Source: SVQP01 sp045587385 (GTDB lineage: Bacteria; Bacillota; Clostridia; Oscillospirales; CAG-272). From it: a stretch of 42,315 nt of DNA. The notes under the pieces are model-generated. The model was not told the DNA's origin, did no database searches, and saw only the letters and a program-made list of their open reading frames with translations. Shown one piece after another: positions 1 through 8,595 of the stretch. The DNA is taken from NCBI GenBank assembly GCA_045587385.1, contig JAZNCE010000055.1, positions 1 to 42,315 on the forward strand. The letters run 5' to 3'. The stretch's first letter is position 1. Each line of letters begins with the position of its first letter. Made by a program: the position numbers and the translations under genes.

Positions 1-127
1 GGCACGCGCGATAACGAAGGATTTTCCGACGTTGTCGATGCGTGCCCATCATGAATTGCCCATATGGGCATGAATTGGCTTGCGCCATGATTTGCGCCTG
101 CAGCGCATGAATTGCCTGCGGCATGAA
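1..127. repeat. Multi-hairpin array A with ATGAATT linkers
   Basis: Short palindromes are separated by a constant linker. An outer imperfect hairpin pairs ggcacgc (1-7) with gcgtgcc (40-46). Then come gcccatatgggc (58-69), ggcttgcgcc (77-86), gcgcctgcagcgc (94-106) and gcctgcggc (114-122). The linkers ATGAATT (51-57, 70-76, 107-113) and ATGATTT (87-93) are nearly invariant while the stems differ. No gene is visible here. The element may continue left of the window. Its design matches the arrays near 11.5, 25.4, 39.4 and 42.2 kb; the linker reads AATTCAT on the other strand, close to their AATATCAC. Confidence 0.7.
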
Positions 128-176
128 AAACCGGGCAATTCGGTTCGACTCCCGTGCGGCTACGGCACGTTTATTC

Positions 177-205
177 TTGACATTGGTTTTCGTATATGAT
201 ATAAT
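177..205 (+). promoter_or_regulatory. Sigma-A type promoter of first solute-binding lipoprotein gene
   Basis: A perfect TTGACA (177-182) lies 17 bases from a perfect TATAAT (200-205). Transcription would begin near 212, just before the AAGGGG ribosome binding site of the gene starting at 235. Confidence 0.85.
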
Positions 206-234
206 GAAAACAATAAGTGAAAGGGGCTTTTCCT

Positions 235-1710
235 ATGAAGCGCTATCTTGCAATACTTTTGATCTTTGCCACGCTTCTTATTACCTTGGCAGCGTGTGTG
301 GATGCTCCCGATGCGGGGGGAGAGGGGGATACGGTTGCTGCCGAAAATGAGACGCAGCAGCTTGACAATATTCCCGAGGATCTCAAATTCAACGGAGAGG
401 ATGTCGTCATTCTCAGCCGCTCTCTGCAGGGCTGGACGCAGGATGAGGTTGCTGTACCCGAGCTCAATTCCGATCCCGTCAACGATGCCGTGTTCAACCG
501 CAATATCACGGTGGGCGACAGACTCAACGTCAATATCGTATCCAAGCCCCTTGAGGATCCCGATCAGTTCAAGCCTATCACTGAGATCGAGCGCGTGGTC
601 AAGGCAGGCAGCGAGGATTACGATCTGGTTGCAGCCGCGTGCTACGTGGCACTTGGCTCAACGGTCAAGGGCACGTTCCGTGATCTTTCCGATCTGGAAT
701 ACCTTGATCTTGAACAGGAATACTGGATGCAGGATTACAACAACGTCATTTCCTATGGAGAAAGACAGTATTCCGCTACGGGTATGATTGCCCTCTCTAC
801 TTACCGCTTTGCGTTCGTGACCATGTTCAATAAGGATATGTTTGAAGATAAGAGCCTGCCGCTTTTGTACGAGGCGGTCAACAATGACGAGTGGACGCTG
901 GACTACCAGGCTACGCTGACAGAGGACTTTTATCAGGATCTTAACGGTGACGGCAAGCAGGACGAGGAGGATCTGTACGGTCACGTTACCTGCCCGGGGC
1001 TTAACGTGGATGCATATTGGAGCGCATGTGACGTGCCGCTGGTACAGAAGGATGCGGACGGTGCGTACGAGTGGGTGCTGGATGCCGGCAGACTTTCCGA
1101 CGTGGTGGATAAGGTGCTGAACCTTTTCTATGAGTGCGGTGGCACTTACCTTTATAAAGAGGTGTCCCACAATACCGAGCAGGACGAGATCCGCAAGATG
1201 TTCTCGGACGGTAGGGCAGCTATGGCAACGTTGCGATTGGTGGCAGCCGAGCAGCCTGACGTGCGTAATATGGAGCAGCTGTACGGCATCGTGCCCATGC
1301 CCAAATATGATGCCAACCAAAAAGAATACGGCACGCTGATGCATGACCAGTTCACGGTGTTCTGCATTCCCGCGTCTGCAGCTTCCGAGAAGATAGAGCT
1401 GATCGGCGCAACCATGGAGGTCATGGCTTCCGAATCCTTGCGCACGGTCAAGCCCGCGTATTACGAGATTGCGCTCAAGCGCAAGTATATGAGTGATCCC
1501 GTTGCGTGGGATATGCTGGATCTGGTCTTTGCCCGCGTAATCGTGGATGCGGGCGTGGTGTACGGTGAAGCTTTGACCTATCCTCACCACACCCTGCGTA
1601 CCATTATTCAGGGAAAAAAGAATACCGTTGCCTCGAAATACAGTAAAATAACAAACAAAATGAACAGACAGCTTACTAAAATCATGGATAAGCTGGATAA
1701 TCTGGAATAA
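235..1710 (+). CDS. Extracellular solute-binding lipoprotein, paralog 1 of 4
   Basis: This 491-residue protein looks like the substrate-capturing lipoprotein of a sugar-type ABC importer, anchored outside the membrane. It has a type II signal peptide with lipobox LAAC and lipidated Cys21, then the family-like block VPELNSDPVNDAVFNRN near residue 75. An EF-hand-like calcium loop (D235, N237, D239, D246) sits mid-protein, as in several carbohydrate-binding lipoproteins. I chose ATG 235 rather than GTG 217 because AAGGGG at 221-225 is correctly spaced and the signal peptide then starts directly. It shares a transcript with paralog 2, 15 bases downstream. The ligand cannot be read from sequence. 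No permease or ATPase is adjacent, so it must borrow a transporter encoded elsewhere or act only as a surface binder. Confidence 0.85.
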   Translation: MKRYLAILLIFATLLITLAACVDAPDAGGEGDTVAAENETQQLDNIPEDLKFNGEDVVILSRSLQGWTQDEVAVPELNSDPVNDAVFNRNITVGDRLNVNIVSKPLEDPDQFKPITEIERVVKAGSEDYDLVAAACYVALGSTVKGTFRDLSDLEYLDLEQEYWMQDYNNVISYGERQYSATGMIALSTYRFAFVTMFNKDMFEDKSLPLLYEAVNNDEWTLDYQATLTEDFYQDLNGDGKQDEEDLYGHVTCPGLNVDAYWSACDVPLVQKDADGAYEWVLDAGRLSDVVDKVLNLFYECGGTYLYKEVSHNTEQDEIRKMFSDGRAAMATLRLVAAEQPDVRNMEQLYGIVPMPKYDANQKEYGTLMHDQFTVFCIPASAASEKIELIGATMEVMASESLRTVKPAYYEIALKRKYMSDPVAWDMLDLVFARVIVDAGVVYGEALTYPHHTLRTIIQGKKNTVASKYSKITNKMNRQLTKIMDKLDNLE

Positions 1711-1725
1711 AGGAGATTTTCCGAC

Positions 1726-3204
1726 ATGAAAAGGACCGTAGCGATACTGTTATTGATTGCGACCCTGTTGATTTCCTTTGTTGCCTGCGCCGAGGGGCAG
1801 CAGGAACAGGCAAACGATTCCGTAGTGCAAGAGACCACCGATCCCTCCGTGCTGGACGGTGTGCCCGCAGATTTGAAATTCAACGATGAGGACGTTGTGA
1901 TCCTCAGCCGCTCCATGCAGGGCTGGACGCAGGACGAGATTGCCGTGCCCGAGCTGAACTCCGATCCCGTCAATGATGCAATGTTCAACCGAAACGTTAC
2001 CGTCAGCGACAGACTCGGTGTCAATATCGTGTCTTCGCCCATTGAGGATCCCAATCAGTTTTTGCCCATTGAGGAGATCGAGCGCGCCGTCAAGGCAGGC
2101 TCGGATGAATTTGATATGGTGGCTGCAGCTGCTTACGTCACCGCACCCAGCGCGCTGGAGGGTACGTTTGTGGATCTGACCGAGCTGGAGTATCTGGATC
2201 TGACGCAGGACTACTGGATGCAGGATTACAACGATGCCATGTCTTATCAGGGCATGCAGCACGCTGCTACGGGCATGATCGCGCTCTCCACGTATCGCTT
2301 TGCCTTTGTGACCATGTTCAACAAGGCGGAGTTTGATAACAAGAGCATACCGTATCTCTACGAGGCAGTTGCAAACAATGAGTGGACGCTGGATTATCAG
2401 GCGCAGCTTGCCGAGGATTTCTACCGTGACACCAACGGCTCGGGCAAGAAGGACGATGGCGACTTCTTCGGCTTCGTATCCTGCTGGGGCATCAATACAG
2501 ACCCTTATTGGGCATCCTGCGATATGCCCATTTTGGAAAAGAATGCGGATGGCGAGTATGAATTCGTGCTGGATATTGCACGCTATTCCGACGTCATGGA
2601 TAAGATTTTGTATCTGTTCTACGATTGCGGCGGCACGGCGGTATACGATGCCATCACCGATAACGTGGAGCAGGATCTGATGCGCGAGGTGTTTGCGCGC
2701 GGTGAGTGTGCGATGACCACGTTGCGTCTGGTGGCGGTTGAGCAGCCCGACGTCCGCAACATGGAGCAGCCCTACGGCATTGTGCCCGTACCCAAGTACG
2801 AGGCATCGCAGCCTGAGTACGGCACCATGATGCACGATCAGTTTACCGTATTCAGCATTCCCGTCACCGTTAAAGCGGATAAGCTGGAAATGCTGGGTGC
2901 TACCATGGAGGTCATGGCTTCCGAATCCGAGCGTCTGGTCAAGCCTGCGTATTATGAGATTGCGCTCAAGCGCAAATACATGAGCGATCCCATCGCGTGG
3001 GAGATGCTGGACATGATCTTTGACGTTATGCGCATTGATCCCGCCGTGGTTTACGTGACAGCGCTGGAGGGACCTCACCAGACCATCCGAACCATTACCT
3101 CAAACAAGAAGAACACCGTTACCTCCACTTGCAAGAAGATGGAGAGAACCATAAAGAAAAAGATCGATAAGCTGCAAAACAGCCTGGACGAGCTGCTTGA
3201 CTGA
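1726..3204 (+). CDS. Extracellular solute-binding lipoprotein, paralog 2 of 4
   Basis: This 492-residue paralog has a signal peptide ending in FVAC with Cys21 lipidated. It shares long blocks with the other three copies, including ALSTYRFAFVTMFNK and PAYYEIALKRKYMSDP. The mid-protein calcium-type loop is present as DTNGSGKKDDGD. An AGGAG at 1711-1715 precedes ATG 1726. The gene sits 15 bases after paralog 1 and is followed by a strong terminator, so the two form a two-gene operon. The acidic linker after the lipid anchor, rich in Q, E and D, is the most divergent part. The fold is recognised from the family; ligand specificity is unknown. Confidence 0.85.
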   Translation: MKRTVAILLLIATLLISFVACAEGQQEQANDSVVQETTDPSVLDGVPADLKFNDEDVVILSRSMQGWTQDEIAVPELNSDPVNDAMFNRNVTVSDRLGVNIVSSPIEDPNQFLPIEEIERAVKAGSDEFDMVAAAAYVTAPSALEGTFVDLTELEYLDLTQDYWMQDYNDAMSYQGMQHAATGMIALSTYRFAFVTMFNKAEFDNKSIPYLYEAVANNEWTLDYQAQLAEDFYRDTNGSGKKDDGDFFGFVSCWGINTDPYWASCDMPILEKNADGEYEFVLDIARYSDVMDKILYLFYDCGGTAVYDAITDNVEQDLMREVFARGECAMTTLRLVAVEQPDVRNMEQPYGIVPVPKYEASQPEYGTMMHDQFTVFSIPVTVKADKLEMLGATMEVMASESERLVKPAYYEIALKRKYMSDPIAWEMLDMIFDVMRIDPAVVYVTALEGPHQTIRTITSNKKNTVTSTCKKMERTIKKKIDKLQNSLDELLD

Positions 3205-3215
3205 GTACCGATACC

Positions 3216-3254
3216 GCAAAGCGGGTGCATTTGCACCCGCTTTGCACTTTTTTA
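3216..3254 (+). terminator. Rho-independent terminator after paralog 2
   Basis: A 14-base-pair perfect stem pairs gcaaagcgggtgca (3216-3229) with its complement at 3232-3245 around a 2-base spacer, followed by a T-rich tract. The promoter of paralog 3 begins directly after it. Confidence 0.9.
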
Positions 3255-3284
3255 TTGACAAAACCCCTCTTGGCATGTTATACT
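3255..3284 (+). promoter_or_regulatory. Promoter of solute-binding paralog 3
   Basis: TTGACA (3255-3260) and TATACT (3279-3284) are 18 bases apart and abut the preceding terminator. The stretch after the -10 (TATACTGAT) is repeated at the promoter of paralog 4, so the regulatory region was probably duplicated with the gene. Confidence 0.8.
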
Positions 3285-3317
3285 GATTGTATCATCATAG
3301 GAAAGAGAGAACACGCC

Positions 3318-4793
3318 ATGAAAAGACTTTTAGCACTTCTCCTTGTATTAGCCACTATGATATCGGTGCTTGTCGCCTGTGCCGAGGGCGGGCAGGGGCA
3401 GACCGATGAAACCGTCAATGCTGAAACGGGTGAACCCACACAGCTTGACAACATTCCCGCCGATCTCAAATTTGACGGTGAGGACGTCACCATTATCAGC
3501 CGCGCGTATCTGGGCTGGACGTGGGACGAGGTTGCCGTGCCGGAGCTGAATTCCGAGCCGGTCAACGATGCGATCTTTAACAGAAATATCCAAGTGGGTG
3601 ACAGACTCAACATCAATATCGTTTCCCACCCCATTGAGGAAGTGGACCAGGCAAAACCGATTGCCGAGGTGGAAAAGGCGGTGCTGGCAGGTTCAGATGA
3701 ATACGACCTGTTGGCAGGTGCGTGCTATCTGGTGCTGCAGTCCTCGCTGGAGGGAACCTTCCGTGATATGACGGGGCTTGAATACCTCGATCTGACGCAG
3801 AACTACTGGACGCAGGATTATAACGAGGTCATCTCGTATAACGGCAAGCAGTACAGCGCAACGGGTATGATCGCGCTGTCCACCTACCGCTTTGCGTTCG
3901 TCACCATGTTCAATAAGGTTGATTTTGACGATAAGCAGGTGCCGTACCTGTACGAGGCGGTTAATAACGGCGAATGGACGCTGGATTTCCAGGCGTCTTT
4001 GTCCGAGGACTTTTACAGAGATCTCAACGGTAACGGTAAAAAGGATGAGGGTGACTTCTTTGGTCTGATCACCTCGCCTTATATCAGCACCGACCCCTAT
4101 TGGGCTTCGTGCGATCTGCCGCTGGTGGAAAAGAATGCGGACGGTGAATATGAATACGTAGTAGATACCGCCAGACTGTCGAACGTGGCGGATAAGGTAC
4201 TCAAGCTGTTCTATGAAAGCGGCACGCTGGTATATCCGCATACCGGTGCGGATGCTGAACAGGACGATATCCGTATCGCGTTTGCAAGAGGCGACGGTGC
4301 TATGTGCACCACGCGCCTGGTTGCTGCCGAGATGGGCGATATCCGTAACATGGAGGATGCTTATGGCATCGTGCCCATGCCCAAGTATGACCGGGCACAG
4401 CCCAAGTACGGCACGCTGCAGCACGACCAGTTTACCGTATACGCTATCCCCGTAACCGTCAAGGATGACAGATATCAGATGCTGGGCGCAGTGCTGGAGG
4501 TCATGGCTTCCGAGTCCTTGCGTACAGTCAAGCCCGCGTACTATGAGATCGCGCTCAAGCGCAAGTATATGAGCGACCCCGTCGCGTGGGATATGCTGGA
4601 TCTGATCTTCAATACGGTCAATATCGACGCAGGTATTGTGTATACCAATGCGCTGGGTAACCCGCACGACGCGTTCCGTCAGATCATCACGGGCAAAAAG
4701 AATACTGTTTCGTCCAGATATAAGAAGCTGGAAAAGACGGTGATAAAGAATCTTGCCAAGATGGTTGACAAGATGGATAAGCTTGAAGAATAA
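3318..4793 (+). CDS. Extracellular solute-binding lipoprotein, paralog 3 of 4
   Basis: This 491-residue paralog has the lipobox LVAC and Cys21. ATG 3318 was chosen because the open frame upstream (to 3225) overlaps the terminator and promoter and would bury the signal peptide. It keeps the NDAIFNRN block, the calcium-type loop DLNGNGKKDEGD and the conserved C-terminal PAYYEIALKRKYMSDP segment. Unlike copies 1 and 2 it has its own promoter and terminator, so it can be expressed separately. It resembles copy 4 in several places, such as YDLLAGACYLV and TDPYW. The family assignment is firm at the level of ABC-type binding proteins; the substrate is not known. Confidence 0.85.
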   Translation: MKRLLALLLVLATMISVLVACAEGGQGQTDETVNAETGEPTQLDNIPADLKFDGEDVTIISRAYLGWTWDEVAVPELNSEPVNDAIFNRNIQVGDRLNINIVSHPIEEVDQAKPIAEVEKAVLAGSDEYDLLAGACYLVLQSSLEGTFRDMTGLEYLDLTQNYWTQDYNEVISYNGKQYSATGMIALSTYRFAFVTMFNKVDFDDKQVPYLYEAVNNGEWTLDFQASLSEDFYRDLNGNGKKDEGDFFGLITSPYISTDPYWASCDLPLVEKNADGEYEYVVDTARLSNVADKVLKLFYESGTLVYPHTGADAEQDDIRIAFARGDGAMCTTRLVAAEMGDIRNMEDAYGIVPMPKYDRAQPKYGTLQHDQFTVYAIPVTVKDDRYQMLGAVLEVMASESLRTVKPAYYEIALKRKYMSDPVAWDMLDLIFNTVNIDAGIVYTNALGNPHDAFRQIITGKKNTVSSRYKKLEKTVIKNLAKMVDKMDKLEE

Positions 4794-4799
4794 AATATC

Positions 4800-4830
4800 A
4801 GCGGAGTGGCGTAAAGTCACTCCGCTTTTT
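4800..4830 (+). terminator. Terminator after paralog 3
   Basis: The stem agcggagtg (4800-4808) pairs with cactccgct (4818-4826) and runs into a T tract. The next promoter's -35 box starts two bases later. Confidence 0.88.
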
Positions 4831-4831
4831 C

Positions 4832-4860
4832 TTGACAAAACGACAAGGATATGATATACT
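4832..4860 (+). promoter_or_regulatory. Promoter of solute-binding paralog 4
   Basis: TTGACA (4832-4837) and TATACT (4855-4860) are separated by 17 bases. Terminator and promoter are packed together exactly as before paralog 3. Confidence 0.85.
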
Positions 4861-4894
4861 GATGAAAACAAATGATGAAAGTGAGCTGATTCTT

Positions 4895-6367
4895 ATGAAA
4901 AAGATTCTCGCATTGCTTCTTTTGGCGGCCACGTTGATCTTGGTTCTGGCTGCCTGTGTTGAACCCGAGCAGCAAGAGGTGCAGTCTTCGGTCTCGGACG
5001 AAACGACCGAGCCGACCCGTTTGGATGCTGTGCCTGACGAGTTGGATTTTGGCGGTGAGGACGTCGTCATTATCAGCCGCGCACTGCAGGGCTGGACTTT
5101 GGATGAGGTTGCCGTTCCCGAGCTGACCTCCGAGCCGGTCAACGATGCCATCTTTAACCGCAATCTCGTCGTCAGTGACCGTCTGGGTGTCAATATCGTT
5201 TCCCATGCCATTGACGATGCAAACCCCGAGTCGCCCGTGCAGGCCGTGCGTGACGCCGTGCTTGCGGGATCCGATGAATATGACCTTCTGGCGGGTGCTT
5301 GCTATCTTGTGATGTATACCACGCTGGAGGGGAATTTCCGCGATCTGACTCAGCTGACGTATCTGGATCTGACGCAGAATTATTGGACGCAGGATTACAA
5401 CGATACCCTGTCCTTTGACGGTAAGCAATACAGTGCAACGGGTATGATCGCACTCTCGAATTACCGTTTTGCCTTCGCGACTGCATTCAATAAAGTCGCG
5501 TTTGATGACAGAAGCCTGCCGTACCTGTACGAGGCTGTCGATAACGGTGAATGGACGCTGGATTATCAGGCAACGCTGTCGGAAAACTTCTACCGCGACC
5601 TCAACGGTAACGGGGAAGCAGACAAGGATGACTTTTACGGCTTGATCACCTCCACGGGTATCAGCACGGATCCTTATTGGATGTCCTGCGATGTTTCGCT
5701 GCTTGATAAGAACCCCGACGGTGAATACGAGTGGGTGCTGGATATACAAAAGCTGTCTGTTGTGACCGATAAGATCCTGAAGCTGTATTATGAGAGCGGC
5801 TCTTACGTATACGTCGGTGATGATGCCGATAACGAGCAGGATGAGATCCGCCGTGATTTCGCAGCGGGCAATGCGGCCATGATCACAACGCGTCTGGTTG
5901 CGGTTGAGCAGGCGGACGTACGCAATATGAAGGATCCGTACGGTATTGTGCCTATGCCTAAGTTTGACAAATCGCAGAAGGAGTACGGCACGCTTCAGCA
6001 CGACCAGATCACGGTGTACGGGATTCCCGTCACAGTCGCAGATAACAGGGTTGAGATGTTGGGCGCGGTGCTTGAGGTCATGGCCTCGGAGAGTGCGCGC
6101 ACGGTCAAGCCCGCGTATTATGAGGTTGCGCTCAAGCGTAAGTATATGAGTGACCCTGTGGCGTGGGAAATGCTGGATAAGATCTTTGAAACGGTACGCA
6201 TCGATGCCGGTGTGGTGTATGTTTCGGTGATCGGCGGACCGCACGCGCAGCTGCGCGATATTGCCGCATCCAAGCAGAATACCGTGTCCTCCACGTATTC
6301 CAAGCTTGCCAAGAATATCGAGAAGTCATTGAGGGATATGCACGAGAAGCTGAGCGAGCTGCAATAA
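4895..6367 (+). CDS. Extracellular solute-binding lipoprotein, paralog 4 of 4
   Basis: This 490-residue copy has the lipobox LAAC and Cys21. ATG 4895 is preferred over ATG 4862, because the transcript would start near 4867 and the signal peptide begins at 4895; its ribosome binding site is weaker than those of copies 1 and 2. It has the shared NDAIFNRN block, a calcium-type loop DLNGNGEADKDD and the conserved C-terminal PAYYEVALKRKYMSDP. Single-gene transcription is implied by its own promoter and by the bidirectional terminator after it. Its role is presumably capture of an extracellular carbohydrate or glycoside for import, inferred from the family only. Confidence 0.85.
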   Translation: MKKILALLLLAATLILVLAACVEPEQQEVQSSVSDETTEPTRLDAVPDELDFGGEDVVIISRALQGWTLDEVAVPELTSEPVNDAIFNRNLVVSDRLGVNIVSHAIDDANPESPVQAVRDAVLAGSDEYDLLAGACYLVMYTTLEGNFRDLTQLTYLDLTQNYWTQDYNDTLSFDGKQYSATGMIALSNYRFAFATAFNKVAFDDRSLPYLYEAVDNGEWTLDYQATLSENFYRDLNGNGEADKDDFYGLITSTGISTDPYWMSCDVSLLDKNPDGEYEWVLDIQKLSVVTDKILKLYYESGSYVYVGDDADNEQDEIRRDFAAGNAAMITTRLVAVEQADVRNMKDPYGIVPMPKFDKSQKEYGTLQHDQITVYGIPVTVADNRVEMLGAVLEVMASESARTVKPAYYEVALKRKYMSDPVAWEMLDKIFETVRIDAGVVYVSVIGGPHAQLRDIAASKQNTVSSTYSKLAKNIEKSLRDMHEKLSELQ

Positions 6368-6377
6368 ATGCAAAATG

Positions 6378-6415
6378 AATAAGAAAAACAGCCCCATGGG
6401 GCTGTTTTTCTTATT
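6378..6415. terminator. Bidirectional terminator between paralog 4 and dapA
   Basis: A perfect 38-base palindrome is centred at 6396/6397. Its arms carry A-rich and T-rich outer parts around a GCCCC/GGGGC core, so it can end transcripts from both convergent genes. Sixteen of its bases (6386-6401) recur at 42168-42183. Confidence 0.92.
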
Positions 6416-6418
6416 TGA

Positions 6419-7315
6419 TCAATCCGCTAAGCCATAATGGCGCAACAGATCGGAAAGCTCACGCTTTTGCGCAGGAAGCATGGGGCAGAGCGGCAGACGA
6501 AATTCCTCGCGGCACACCCCCATCATGGAAAGCGCGGTCTTGATGGGTACGGGATTGACCTGCGCCATACTGGCATCCATCAAGGCAAGCACGCCAAGGT
6601 GCGCGTGGGCGGCTTTTTCGTGCTGTCCTGCAAAATAGGTGTGGCAGATGGCGTGCATGATTGCGGGGATGATATTGCCCACCACCGAAATCACGCCTGC
6701 AGCACCAAGAGAAAGCAAGGGAAGGGTGAGGTTGTCGCAACCGGAATACAAGGGAAGATCGTCACCGCACGCGGCAATGATGCGCGCTGCATGCCCTACG
6801 TCACCCGAGGCTTCCTTGATGCCGCGGATGTTGGGATGCGCCGAAAGGGCTTTGCAGACCGAAACGGGCAGGGAGCAGCCGGTGCGCGCGGGCACGTTGT
6901 AGAGAATGACGGGCTTTTCCGAAGCATCTGCGATAGCACCGAAATGCAGTTCCATGCCGCGCGGGGTGGCTTTGTTGTAGTAGGGCGTGACGCAGAGTAG
7001 CGCGTCACAGCCTGCGCGGCACATGGTGCGCGCTAAGGTGCAGGCGTGCGCGGTATCGCTTGAACCCGCACCGCCGATGATGGGGACGCGTCCATCGGCG
7101 ACCTGTACGGCGCAGGCGCAAAGCGAGGCTTGCTCCTCCTCGGAAAGGGTGCTTGCCTCACCCGTCGTACCCGCAATCACCAGCGCATCCGCGCCGCCGC
7201 GGATGTTGCTGTCCACAAGGTTTTCAAAGCAATCAAAATCGATCTTGCCGCCAAGGAATGGCGTGATCAGCGCGGTCGCGCTGCCGCGAAATAGCGGAGA
7301 GGGAGAAGTGCTCAT
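6419..7315 (-). CDS. dapA: 4-hydroxy-tetrahydrodipicolinate synthase
   Basis: DapA condenses pyruvate with aspartate semialdehyde, the first committed step to lysine and meso-diaminopimelate for the cell wall (and dipicolinate in spore formers). The 298-residue protein has the family's usual length and TIM-barrel motifs: GTTGEAST with Thr50 and Thr51, Tyr139 in ILYNVPARTG, Arg144, and the Schiff-base Lys167 in GIKEASGD. I chose the start at 7315 because GGAGG lies just upstream on the minus strand; the frame remains open further upstream but without a ribosome binding site. It is transcribed alone, divergently from queA, and ends in the shared palindromic terminator. Cytoplasmic. Confidence 0.95.
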   Translation of the reverse strand: MSTSPSPLFRGSATALITPFLGGKIDFDCFENLVDSNIRGGADALVIAGTTGEASTLSEEEQASLCACAVQVADGRVPIIGGAGSSDTAHACTLARTMCRAGCDALLCVTPYYNKATPRGMELHFGAIADASEKPVILYNVPARTGCSLPVSVCKALSAHPNIRGIKEASGDVGHAARIIAACGDDLPLYSGCDNLTLPLLSLGAAGVISVVGNIIPAIMHAICHTYFAGQHEKAAHAHLGVLALMDASMAQVNPVPIKTALSMMGVCREEFRLPLCPMLPAQKRELSDLLRHYGLAD

Positions 7316-7354
7316 ATCTGTTGCCTCCGAAAGAGTGAAATTTTCAAAAAACGC

Positions 7355-7383
7355 TTGAAAAGCATACGTTTTTATAGTATAAT
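7355..7383 (+). promoter_or_regulatory. Promoter of queA
   Basis: TTGAAA (7355-7360) and TATAAT (7378-7383) are spaced by 17 bases, 63 bases before the queA start. It lies in the dapA-queA divergent intergenic region. Confidence 0.8.
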
Positions 7384-7446
7384 TAAAATGTATAGCCATG
7401 TGCGTTATACGACAGTATATGACACGAAAACCGAAAGGACACATAT

Positions 7447-8523
7447 ATGAGCGTTATTGTGAACGAAAAAGCCCCCACCGACCTGCGTACCGCAGATTTT
7501 TACTACGATCTGCCCGAGCGTCTGATCGCCCAGCACCCCGCAGAGGTGCGCGACGGCTCCAGACTCATGGTGCTGAATCGCGAAAAGGGCACGATTGAGC
7601 ATAAGCATTTTTACGATATCATCGACTATCTGCGTCCCGAGGACGTGTTGGTCATCAACGATTCCAAGGTCATTCCCGCGCGCCTGTACGGGCACGTGGC
7701 TGGCAGGGAAGAGGCAAACATTGAGCTGCTCTTGCTTCGCCAGCGCGAGCTGGATACCTGGGAGTGCCTGGTCAAGCCAGGCAAGAGAGCCAAGATGGGC
7801 ATGGAATTGGTCTTTGGTGAAGGTATGCTGACGGGTAAGGTGATGGACATCACCGAGGAGGGCAACAGACTCATCGCCTTCGACTATGACCGCGAAAAGC
7901 ACGCCAATATTTACGACGTGCTGCACCGGGTGGGCATTCTCCCCCTGCCGCCCTACATCACCGAAAAGCCCAAGGATCAAAGCAGATACCAGACCGTGTA
8001 CGCACGCGAGGAGGGCTCGGCAGCCGCGCCTACCGCAGGCCTGCATTTCACGCCCGAGCTGCTGCAAAGAATCCGCGAAAAGGGCGTTGCCATTGCCCCC
8101 GTCATGCTGCACGTCGGACTTGGTACGTTCCGTCCCGTCAAGGCAGAACGACTTGACGAGCACGTCATGCATACCGAGTTTATCTCGGTCAGCCAAGAGA
8201 GCGCCGATCTGATCAATGAGCGTCGCGCCAAGGGCGGCAGAGTCATCTGTGTGGGCACGACCTCCTGCAGAACCTTGGAGAGCGTAGCACTGGAGGACGG
8301 CACCATCCCCGCCATTTCGGGAGATACCGGCATTTTTATCTATCCCGGCTATAAATTCAAGGCAATGGACGCGCTGATTACCAACTTCCACCTGCCCGAA
8401 AGCACGCTGATCATGCTGGTCTCGGCGTTCTACGATAAGGACAAAGTCATGGAAGCGTATGAAACCGCCGTCAGGGAAGAGTATCGTTTCTTCTCCTTTG
8501 GCGATGCGATGTTTATAGAATAA
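7447..8523 (+). CDS. queA: S-adenosylmethionine:tRNA ribosyltransferase-isomerase
   Basis: QueA moves the ribosyl part of SAM onto preQ1 in tRNA, making epoxyqueuosine at the wobble position of GUN-anticodon tRNAs. The 358-residue protein is full length for the family. Typical blocks are visible: YDLPERLIAQHP near residue 23, VINDSKVIPARL, PTAGLHFTPELL and HVGLGTFRPV. An AAAGGA at 7434-7439 places the start at ATG 7447. It appears monocistronic, since a new promoter follows after the stop. No preQ1 riboswitch is visible in the short leader, and its usual partner tgt is not adjacent. Confidence 0.95.
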   Translation: MSVIVNEKAPTDLRTADFYYDLPERLIAQHPAEVRDGSRLMVLNREKGTIEHKHFYDIIDYLRPEDVLVINDSKVIPARLYGHVAGREEANIELLLLRQRELDTWECLVKPGKRAKMGMELVFGEGMLTGKVMDITEEGNRLIAFDYDREKHANIYDVLHRVGILPLPPYITEKPKDQSRYQTVYAREEGSAAAPTAGLHFTPELLQRIREKGVAIAPVMLHVGLGTFRPVKAERLDEHVMHTEFISVSQESADLINERRAKGGRVICVGTTSCRTLESVALEDGTIPAISGDTGIFIYPGYKFKAMDALITNFHLPESTLIMLVSAFYDKDKVMEAYETAVREEYRFFSFGDAMFIE

Positions 8524-8557
8524 GCAACAAATTACGATGTTGCCCCCCAAATTTTTC

Positions 8558-8586
8558 TTGACAAACTTACCTATATATGCTACAAT
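8558..8586 (+). promoter_or_regulatory. Promoter of the PLMP-like domain gene
   Basis: TTGACA (8558-8563) and TACAAT (8581-8586) are 17 bases apart. A leader of nearly 90 bases follows before the predicted coding start. Confidence 0.85.
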
Positions 8587-8595
8587 GAAAATGTG

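Noticed and set aside
141..176. GTTCGACTCC at 143-152 looks like a tRNA T-loop
   Set aside because: The flanking bases do not form a 5-base-pair T stem, and no acceptor, D or anticodon arms can be placed around it.
7316..7446. Riboswitch before dapA or queA
   Set aside because: The 131-base divergent region is filled by the queA promoter and both ribosome binding sites; no lysine or preQ1 riboswitch landmarks are present.
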